DNA from: Candolleomyces eurysporus
Taxonomy: Eukaryota; Basidiomycota; Agaricomycetes; Agaricales; Psathyrellaceae
NCBI GenBank assembly: GCA_027579435.1
Contig: JANBPK010001801.1
Span: forward strand, 1 to 10,168
Length of the DNA stretch: 10,168 nt
Direction of reading: 5' to 3'
A program made the position numbers and the translations under genes. The notes under the pieces were generated by a model. It was given only the letters and a program-made list of their open reading frames with translations, searched no databases and had not been told where the DNA came from. Shown piece by piece: positions 1 through 7,000 of the stretch; the stretch's first letter is position 1, and each line of letters opens with the position of its first letter.

Positions 1-1120
1 CGTCGTGAGGGTTGACGCTCACGCTCGTCACAGGACCGAGATGGGACAGAATTTGCACCGCGGGTTTGGGGAGGTTAGGAGTCCAGAGCGTCACACAGCC
101 GTTCTGGTGTCCCAGATACGTGACTGCACTATGGAGGTTTTGGGTGAGACTATGCGATGCCCCGAGTTTCGTTCGGTGCACCGCGACTTGCGTTCCTGTC
201 GTGGTATCCGTCCACGAAAGATGCCCCGTATTTGTCTAGAAGACTATGAGCAACAGCAACGTCGACAATGTAAATACAGCAGACTTACCGTTGCGACCAG
301 CAGCCAGTGCCAAGGCAAGAAATCAACACGCAGAGGATCCACGATGTTGTTCAGCCGATGCACCTCAACGCCATCCCTATCATAGACGTACACGTTCCGG
401 TTCTGAGCCACCGCGAAGAAGCTCTGGTCCTGCAGAAACGTGACGTCCCTCGCACACTCTNCCCCCCGCACCATTCCCACCGGCTCCAGAAAAATTGCTG
501 CCGGCAAGCAGGTCGACTTCGCTGTTGACCTTTCCACCCAACCAGTCGACGGAACTGACCCTGGTTCCGCCTTTTCCTGAGATGAAAACGAGATGCCGGC
601 CATTCCGCGTCCATTTCATCCGTTTGGCACCTTCACCCGGTCGGAAGGTCAGTTCGCGACGACCTCTGGCCGCCTCCCCGCCCACACTCGACTGGATCGC
701 GTCTTGAGATATCCGCCAGGTTTTTTCGAGNGGGTCGGTGAGCTGTATTGAGCCAGCGTCGTCGGCAGCTAACGCGAGCAATCCCTGCTGCGTATCGAGC
801 GCTGTTTGCGAGAAGCTGTCGTTCAGGGCATGCTGGTGTACGAGCTGGTCGCGCAGCTTTTTGTTGGCGATATGGTTGTATTTCGGTGCGTCTTTCGACG
901 AGGATGGGTCGGACGGGAGGACGGTGAGAGACTTTGGGACAGAGGCCCGTGAGGAGATGGATTGGAGGGTGTAGTCGTCGTTTGAGGTGCTTTCTTTTGA
1001 TTTTCCTTTCGTTTTAGCTCCTTTCGCCTTGGGCGTGCCGTTGCCTGATTCTCTGTCCTTTCCCTTCTTCAGCTGGGGCAGAGGCTTGATGGCGTCTGCA
1101 CGTGCAATCAAGGCATCCAT
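1..1120 (-). CDS. UTP7: U3 snoRNP/SSU processome WD40 protein Utp7 (WDR46/BING4-like), 5' part, one intron, 3' end outside the window
   Basis: Utp7 is a nucleolar WD40 scaffold of the small-subunit processome, needed for early 18S rRNA processing. The start ATG is at 1120-1118. Exon 1 runs to 289, a 53-nt intron covers 288-236, and exon 2 runs from 235 off the left edge, giving about 355 residues against roughly 550 for yeast Utp7. Visible landmarks are a Lys/Ser-rich N-terminus (residues 12-50), a conserved KKLRDQL helix (87-93), the family signature LEKTWRISQDAI (131-142) and the first WD blade WTRNGRHLVFISGKG (170-184). After the shift come ECARDVTFLQDQ, FFAVAQNRNVYVYDRDG and DPLRVDFLPWHWLL. 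Exon 2 gives a DTTTGTQVAVHRTKLGA segment, then VTYLGHQNGCVTLWTPN. The BING4CT domain would lie beyond the edge. The frame breaks at the N at 461. Dropping that one base makes exon 1 831 nt (277 codons), ending in phase 0 at the intron. Codon CCN at the N at 731 is Pro whatever the base. A 15-residue Gly/Ala/Ser-rich insert (about 206-220) is unusual. Confidence 0.9.
236..288 (-). other. UTP7: Spliceosomal intron of UTP7
   Basis: On the minus strand a GTAAGT donor begins at 288 and a TCTAG acceptor ends at 236, giving a 53-nt phase-0 intron typical of basidiomycetes. A CTCAT branch-like motif lies shortly before the acceptor. Read-through meets a TAG at 246-244. In the exon 2 frame another TAG lies just inside the acceptor, so splicing is required. 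Joining exon 1 (ending LLVAT) to exon 2 (starting TNTGHLSWTDTTTGTQ) restores the Utp7 family alignment known from memory. Confidence 0.85.
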
Positions 1121-1374
1121 GGCGGTGGTTTAGATGGAACCTTGAGACGACCAAATATCAAAGACGAGGATAAGATTGGTTTTTCCATTGCCTACACACC
1201 AGTGANTTTTTTTCGGCCAAGAACCCTCAGTCTAGAATGGCCTGGGGTAGTCGGTGGGGGTTCTCTACTCGCGTATATAGCCTCCCGCCCTCGATGTCGT
1301 GGTCGTCGTCCTCAGCACTTGGATGGTCGTCGAGAGCAAACCCTTGAAAAGCAGTAGCAATGGCGGGCCATTGC

Positions 1375-1408
1375 CCCTAACCCTATATTTGCGGCAACAC
1401 CTAACCCT
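1375..1408. promoter_or_regulatory. Pair of telomere-repeat-like boxes (CCCTAACCCT and CCTAACCCT), candidate Tbf1-type sites upstream of UTP7
   Basis: Two near-identical boxes lie 25 bases apart: CCCTAACCCT at 1375-1384 and CCTAACCCT at 1400-1408. On the minus strand, the direction of UTP7 transcription, they read AGGGTTAGG. They are about 255-290 bases upstream of the UTP7 ATG. Telomere-repeat-like motifs bound by the Myb factor Tbf1 are established promoter elements of ribosomal-protein and ribosome-biogenesis genes in many fungi. Assigning the role here is inference from motif plus gene function. Two chance copies in GC-rich DNA cannot be excluded. Confidence 0.45.
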
Positions 1409-1540
1409 GGCCTTCCCTATTTGGTCTGGCGGGCCGAAAGCTAACTGTCGCTCCACTCTTCTCCGGTTCCATGTCGCCGAACGCGTTATGTTGGTGGATC
1501 CAGGTTCGGTACCCAACAAGTTAGCTCACGTAGTGGGAAG

Positions 1541-1604
1541 CAAGGAGGACTCTCAAAAGGGTGAGAGCCATCAGTCTTTTGAGGGTCCGTCATCCAAGGA
1601 GGAC
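1541..1604. repeat. Short direct repeat (CAAGGAGGAC x2) enclosing an 8-bp inverted repeat
   Basis: CAAGGAGGAC occurs at 1541-1550 and again at 1595-1604. Between them CTCAAAAG (1552-1559) pairs exactly with CTTTTGAG (1576-1583) across a 16-nt loop. A smaller CTCTC/GAGAG pairing overlaps the first arm. The arrangement could be a decayed insertion footprint, a regulatory element or part of a transcribed leader. No family is recognised. Confidence 0.4.
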
Positions 1605-1670
1605 GAGAGTAGTAGGATGTAAGTAGATAAACAATAGATGATAATCTGGGGAGAAAGTAGAGGAGAGAAT

Positions 1671-1716
1671 CTTGGAAGCTAGGGAGTTGACACAGTTGTC
1701 AGTCCTAGTTTCCAAG
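1671..1716. repeat. Imperfect long inverted repeat (about 20-bp arms, 4-nt loop)
   Basis: The left arm starts CTTGGAA at 1671 and ends TTGACA. The loop is CAGT. The right arm starts TGTCA and ends TTCCAAG at 1716. CTTGGAA/TTCCAAG (7 bp), CTAGG/CCTAG (5 bp) and TGACA/TGTCA (5 bp) pair with one mismatch and a two-base length difference between them. The structure could be a hairpin in a transcript, a small palindromic element or a protein site. It lies about 390 bp outside the proposed Helitron end and is not one of that element's termini. Confidence 0.5.
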
Positions 1717-1897
1717 GGTGGTGGCGGTCTTCGGCGTTAGCTCGGGGCCCGCCCCCAAGCGGTGAGTCGGGAAGATCCCACAGCCCACCGGATGCATTCC
1801 AGCGAGTCAGAGAGAAAAACCGGGACACACAGTCTGCGATTCTCTACTCTGAGAAGTAGGGATCGTTGAACTCACAAAACCGAAGCGGAGCGCGCAG

Positions 1898-1903
1898 GTA
1901 AGT
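1898..1903 (+). other. Consensus 5' splice site (CAG|GTAAGT), candidate first-intron donor of a divergent plus-strand gene
   Basis: CAG at 1895-1897 is followed by GTAAGTAC, matching the U1-complementary donor consensus. Upstream plus-strand sequence contains only a short ATG-started frame (ATG at 1793) that stops before the donor, so any exon here would be 5' UTR. The matching acceptor would have to lie right of the Helitron. CTGAC (9933-9937) followed by CAG at 9949-9951 is one option. This is inference from consensus sites only. Confidence 0.25.
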
Positions 1904-1916
1904 ACATGGAGAGAGA

Positions 1917-1932
1917 CCCAGCAAAAGCTGGG
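1917..1932. repeat. Perfect 6-bp stem-loop (CCCAGC-AAAA-GCTGGG)
   Basis: CCCAGC at 1917-1922 and GCTGGG at 1927-1932 are exactly complementary around an AAAA loop. It lies just downstream of the plus-strand splice donor at 1898, so in a plus-strand transcript it would be intronic. No T-run follows that would suggest an RNA polymerase III terminator. Function unknown. Confidence 0.4.
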
Positions 1933-2107
1933 ATCCGTGACCTACCCACACACTAGGCAGCGGGAGGGAGGGAAAGAAAAAGAAGGCGAAACGCGCAATC
2001 TCGACGCGTATATGCTACTGTTCTATGTGGTGGAACAGGAGCAAGGGATGGAGGAGAAAATCAGGCGTGCGAGCGCTTGGTGAGGCGCACTGGCACACAC
2101 ACTTGGG

Positions 2108-2131
2108 TTAGCGGGCCACACTGCATGTGGC
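2108..2131 (-). repeat. Candidate Helitron 3' terminus: subterminal hairpin followed by CTAA
   Basis: On the minus strand GCCACA, TGCAG and TGTGGC (2131-2115) form a perfect 6-bp stem with a 5-nt loop, followed by CCG and then CTAA ending at 2108. Helitron 3' ends have a short GC-rich hairpin just before CTRR, and CTAA fits that rule. The hairpin-to-end distance is shorter than the usual 10-12 nt and the next base is not T, so this is a candidate only. The change to the element's AT-rich composition occurs close by. Confidence 0.45.
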
Positions 2132-2248
2132 AAACACGAGGGTTTACTTTTCTGCAACGGTAGATGTGCTTGTACTTGGGGCTGCCTGAAGCATAGTTAC
2201 ATTTTCATATATAAGATACAGGAGTGTTTTACCTTTGCAGGTCTTGAT

Positions 2249-4018
2249 TCATTGTGTATCTTCATTCATCATTATGGTCTTCTCAAAGATACACTTACTA
2301 TGATTTACCAGACCATCAGCATACCATACTTGACCTGATTTGTCTACCACTCTAGAGGTAAAATGTTCTTGGCCCCCATATATGGCACCTCTGAGTTGAT
2401 AAGTATGTAGCAACTCAGGTTCATTTGAAGGAAGCTGAAACTGCAGTTCAACTTTAAGACAGGTGTCTTCAATCCCAAAGCATACAAATTCTGGTGACGA
2501 TAATAGTACCAACATTCTTGTTAAATTTTTGTTGCACTCCGTACATTTGGACCGTACTGTTGCAGGCTGGGCATAGACAGCTTGGCTTATGGTATATTGA
2601 CCACCGACCTGTTTAGAAAGATACTGATTAAAACACAAAATAGTGAGGTATGAAAAGACAAACTGTCGGCTATCTTCAACCATGGTGTCACAATTGATAC
2701 ATGATAAGAATGATTGGCCGCATTCAGCGTCAGGCAAAACTTTGGGAATTAGGTCTGAAATAAAGATACCTTGAGTACCTGCAGGAAACATCTCAGGATT
2801 AGAATTCCTGAGTGATTGTCTTATATTGTCTCTGCCGTCTTCAATTTTAATGACATTTTCATACACATTCTGAAAAATTTGAGTTATTGTTTGCAGCATA
2901 CCACTACTGCTGGACATAAATGAGTGCCAGTATGCTGGTTGGGTCTTCCACATGTCATACAATATAACTAAGAAGGAGTCATATGCACAGCTGTAATCTG
3001 TTCCATCCCAGATGATTCCAATGGGTTCATTGGTTAAGCTGCCACTTGCTGGTGATGGGTCTATGGCTCTAGCCTTTTTAGAAATAATGTTTAGCAGGTT
3101 GTCTTGTTCCTTACGTTTTCCTTTTGTTTGGTTTGCAGCCTTGGGATGGGATTGTTTGCATCCTATGCTTGTTTTGCCTTTTTCATTGATTTCCTTTTCT
3201 GCCTTCATTCTATGTAGTACTTCTTCAGATGACCACCTGGTGTCAGAGTGGGAGTCATCAAGCCTTGTTGGCATCAAGTCTTCAATACAATTTGTCTGTA
3301 GTTCAGGATGCCAACCAGCAGTAAGGTTTTCTACATCTTGCTGTACTAAGTATGAACGTATCAGGGGATATCTCAGTTCACCTGTGACACCTTTATCTAG
3401 GTCCCCTTTATACCTAAGACTGGTAATCTGGTCTAACAAGTTCAACTCTCTGAACTCTTGTCTGAGATCATGATCTATGCCTTTTGTTATTTTGAAGCTG
3501 TTTTCATCAAAATCACCCAATATAACTGTGCCTTCAGCTGACTTCCCTCTTGATAGACTTGTATAAATTCCGTGGTAGTCTTTGTTTTTTGTCAGTTCTA
3601 CAACATTATATTCTCTTGTCTTTCCTTGTGATGCATAGTCTGTCATACCAAAGTTTGGCAGAACAGTTACCTGCTCTCTTCTGATTCTCAATGAGCGGTC
3701 ATCAGGATATAGACATGTAATGTTTTTGCTCCTGCGAGTTATGGGAACAACATCTTGTGGTAGTCCATCAAACATTACCATTTGAGGTGGACTTACAAGC
3801 TTGACATACAGAGTGTCCAGGACAGGTTTATCATAAGGACCTATAATTGCATTCCATCCCACTACAACACCTTCTTGACCCTTTGTAATGCAGAGTTCAG
3901 TGGCATCATTGTGACGAATCATTACCGGCATTCCAACACACAAAGTCAGTTTGCCTGCGAAGTGGTTTGTAGAGCTAGGTACCAGCCCCCATATTGTATT
4001 CTGAATAGCCTCTGTCAT
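2249..4018 (-). CDS. RepHel C-terminal part: Pif1 helicase motifs V-VI plus USP-like cysteine peptidase domain
   Basis: This is the downstream frame of the Helitron transposase-helicase. Its nominal ATG at 4018 overlaps the stop of the preceding frame as ATGA, but the frame is open back to 4060 and reads a Lys-rich stretch matching the preceding frame, so it is probably not a separate gene. Residues 20-50 (KLTLCVGMPVMIRHNDATEL) and YASQGKT (128-134) then YTSLSRGKS (152-160) are the Pif1 C-terminal helicase core with motifs V and VI. A hydrophilic linker holds basic KRK and KKAR clusters (301-316), a possible bipartite nuclear signal. Residues 330-589 look like a papain-fold peptidase: Cys box DYSCAYDSF (nucleophile Cys344), CxxC pairs at 440/443 and 492/495 as in USP zinc fingers, and a His/Asp region with EHFTSR (His552) and WYADG (Asp568). 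Peptidase activity is inferred from motifs. The stop is TGA at 2251-2249. Confidence 0.85.
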   Translation of the reverse strand: MTEAIQNTIWGLVPSSTNHFAGKLTLCVGMPVMIRHNDATELCITKGQEGVVVGWNAIIGPYDKPVLDTLYVKLVSPPQMVMFDGLPQDVVPITRRSKNITCLYPDDRSLRIRREQVTVLPNFGMTDYASQGKTREYNVVELTKNKDYHGIYTSLSRGKSAEGTVILGDFDENSFKITKGIDHDLRQEFRELNLLDQITSLRYKGDLDKGVTGELRYPLIRSYLVQQDVENLTAGWHPELQTNCIEDLMPTRLDDSHSDTRWSSEEVLHRMKAEKEINEKGKTSIGCKQSHPKAANQTKGKRKEQDNLLNIISKKARAIDPSPASGSLTNEPIGIIWDGTDYSCAYDSFLVILYDMWKTQPAYWHSFMSSSSGMLQTITQIFQNVYENVIKIEDGRDNIRQSLRNSNPEMFPAGTQGIFISDLIPKVLPDAECGQSFLSCINCDTMVEDSRQFVFSYLTILCFNQYLSKQVGGQYTISQAVYAQPATVRSKCTECNKNLTRMLVLLSSPEFVCFGIEDTCLKVELQFQLPSNEPELLHTYQLRGAIYGGQEHFTSRVVDKSGQVWYADGLVNHSKCIFEKTIMMNEDTQ

Positions 4019-7000
4019 TGCTTGATGCTTGCTATTCCTTTTTTTTGTTTTTTTTTCNTTTTATTATTTGGTGTTGCTACAGGCAAAAGGGTGTCTATAG
4101 AGTAGAATTCATGCAATGGCTGGCCTATATCCTTGGCAAAACGCTCACATCCAATTATATTGAACTGATCTTTGTACTTGTTACGTGCAGTAATGATGGA
4201 TGTATTGCGGAGGTTTGTATCATTTAAGAACCGAGTAGAGTGGGGTTGTGCCACCAGGGATTTTAATAGCTTCATATCACTGTCAGTGCATCTTGCATAT
4301 CTCATATTCGTCAATGCATTGCGAAATAGAGTCTCCTTACTTCCCTCATCAGTTTGTCTCATGTTTTTAGTCAGTATTACCACAGTTGTAAATTGATGCC
4401 AAAGAAATTTGCCAATCAAGGCAGCTTCATCCTTTTGGTTGACACATGCAGAGAATCTTCTCTTTGCTTGGTTACTGAATAGATTTGCATCTGATCCCAC
4501 AGGTGGTAGCTGAGCAAAGTCACCTGCAAATATAACATTGAATCCACCAAAGCTTTCATCATAACAAGACCGAATCTGTGACAATCTTGCACTAATGTCA
4601 TACAAGCGTCTACAAGACAGCATGGAACATTCATCTATGAATATATACTCAACTCCAGTCAGCCTTTCTTTTGCATTCATCATGGTGGTGACTTCATTAA
4701 CTGGCATATCATCATCATCACCTTCAGGAGATCTTAGGCCTAGAAATGAATGGTAAGTGGAACCATTCAACAGTGCTGCGGCAGTACCAGTTGGAGCCAA
4801 TACTATGAATCGGTGAGATTCATTACGTTTTGCAAACAGCTCCTTAATTGCTTTGATTACTTGTGATTTGCCAGTTCCTCCCATGCCTCCCAGATACATA
4901 CGCAGAGGAGGAACATCTGTTGAGGATATATGATTACCTACAATTCGGAATGCTCTCTCTTGTTCTTCATTCAAAGTGTTAGATTTAACAATGACATCAA
5001 CATAGTCTTGCTGTACTTTGTTTTTTGCTTGGAAGTCTTTTGTTATATAGTTTATATCCAGTAATTTAACATTTCCCTCCTGTTGCAGCCTGCACTGTTC
5101 AGTGGCATTAACTGAAGAGATATCTGTTAGATTATCAGGAATTGTCCTTTGTCGAGCTTTTGTTATTTGATCTTTAGCATTTCTGATTGCAGTCCTCCAA
5201 GTTGCAGCCTTAGTAGTGCTTGCAAAATACTCAAGCATTGGATAAGCTTCAGGTAGCAGGTGACTGACCAGATTCATTTTTTTCATGATATCATTAGCTG
5301 TAGCCAACTCCTTTTCATGCCGTTTGGTTGTTTTTCCTTTGATATCCAATGCTGCTAACATGTCAGTTTCATCTGTTAGAGCCTGTAAAAGATCATTAAT
5401 ATCATTGTCCTCTTCAGTATCATCCTCTTCACTCCAACTGTTAAAGTTCACTCTGCCTTGCTTTTCTTTTTGTTTCATCATTGCATGATAATCATCTCTT
5501 TCATCTAAGCACTCATATCTGACATTGAAATTCTGCATTAGCTTAGCATATTCAATATTGAATGCAAATAAGGAGAATGACTCCTCCCATTTACTTCCAC
5601 TTTCTTTAAGGTCAGAAATATGACGCCAAGGTTTAAACAATACAATCATGGTTTTGCAGTAAAACTCGTAATCCCCTTGTTCTCTTCTTGGTAGAGCTCC
5701 ACCCAAAAAATTGGGAATATGAGTTTTCTTTCGCCCCATGTCAATCTTGACCTGATGAGTATTGTACTGGCTATGAGCAGATAAAAACATCATGTATTGA
5801 GCTGCAGATTTGCTTCCTGTATTCAGGCCTAAAGCTTGAGGGTTCTGGTCCTCCTGGTCCTTGGAACGCTTAGACCTTTTCTTGATTTTTACATGGCATT
5901 GTATCCAATCATAGAGTGTAACTTCATTGTATGCTGTAGGTCTATATACATAGTCATCAACATTACACCAGGCAGCATATCCAGTCTCATTCTTAGTAAG
6001 TAGCACTCTATCATGATCATCATCTTCATGTGAGACCTCATTTTCAGCCCTTGTGATGTGAGATACAAAACTCCTCCACCAAAATGGCACAAAGTCGTGA
6101 CTTTTATAATGGTCAGGGTTACCCAAAAGATACATGGATGCCATAGGGCTGCCTACTTCCATCTTTGAGGTAATCGAGTTAGTCATTTTCATCAAAATTT
6201 TGCGAGCAGCTTCAGCTTTCGTGTTGTCTGTTGTCAATATGGCAGCATCTTTTTGATAAATGTCATAAGCAGTGCTGAATATTTGGTAGCTTTTGAGTGA
6301 AGGTTTGGTAATGTAATCTGTAACATATGACACCACAGCTTTGATGGCTGTACCTGACATTAAGGAGGTAACATCAGTATTACATCTACATAGATATGTA
6401 AGNACAATACTAAATGTATTCATCATATCTTCTAGTTTCTTCATGTCTATATGACCATCTTCATTTATGANTGTCTTCTCGTAGAGGTCGCGTGGAAAAC
6501 GTGCANGGCAAATCCCGTTTTTGTCAAGGCATCCTTTGGGCTGAGTGCTGATTCCAGGTTTGTTCTGATGGTTGGACAACACTTCTTTTTGAGTTCTGCA
6601 TGTATGGGTGTTTGATCGAACCAGTAACTCATCTGAGANATGTATATAAAATGTCCACCAGGCAGTTAGCTCAGCACAATGTTTGCACTCACCAGGAGGA
6701 CCTTCACATTGAGAATGCTCAAGAGGTGGGGGGACAGGCATTGTTAGNGTAGAATCACAATGAATGGCTGGTTGGGAGGAGTCCTGAACACATCCAGCAA
6801 CAGAGCTACTGTTACCCTTTCCATTATCAGCTGAATCTGCATTAGGTTTGGTATTTATACCATCAGTACTTGACTTTGCATTCAAGATACGTTCTCTAAC
6901 TTCAACTNATGTGCCAGTAGACAGTTCCCCTTGGTGACATCCTTCAAGGTATCTGACAATTGAAGCTCTAAACTCAGAGTNGTCAGCAAGTAATCTTTCC

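Larger units (their letters stand above)
1121..2107. other. Noncoding host intergenic region (UTP7 upstream region, possible divergent promoter/5' UTR)
   Basis: About 985 bases with no recognisable protein or RNA gene. The segment just above UTP7 includes a TATATA at 1274-1279, about 155 bases from the UTP7 ATG, which could be a TATA element but is weak evidence alone. It also holds two CCTAACCCT boxes (1375-1408), a cluster of inverted and direct repeats (1541-1932) and a consensus plus-strand splice donor at 1898. Base composition is GC-richer than the Helitron that follows. Several plus-strand frames are open for 70-107 codons, but none resembles a known protein and all look like chance ORFs in GC-rich DNA. 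One ambiguous base lies at 1205. Confidence 0.6.

Noticed and set aside
1498..1516. GGTTCGGTACC-like string resembling a tRNA T-loop
   Set aside because: No acceptor stem, D-arm or anticodon arm can be built around it.
1299..1622. Plus-strand ORF of 107 codons in the intergenic region
   Set aside because: The product resembles nothing known, has simple Ser/Lys/Glu-rich composition at its end, and GC-rich DNA gives such open frames by chance.
1888..1906. Minus-strand TACTTACCTG resembling the 5' end of U1 snRNA
   Set aside because: The downstream sequence lacks the U1-70K loop and a convincing Sm site; the match is simply the complement of a consensus splice donor.
1953..1956. CTAG followed by T on the minus strand as an alternative Helitron 3' end
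   Set aside because: It satisfies CTRR|T, but no hairpin lies within 15 bases; the nearest pairing is about 40 bases away. Kept only as a fallback boundary.
3012..3473. Plus-strand ORF of 153 codons
   Set aside because: It lies fully antisense to the RepHel helicase/peptidase frame, which has clear motifs; it is a shadow frame.
4018..4018. ATG at 4018 as the start of an independent helicase/peptidase gene
   Set aside because: The frame is open upstream to 4060 and begins in the middle of a Pif1 helicase fold; motifs I-III are in the adjoining frame, so a split single gene is more likely.
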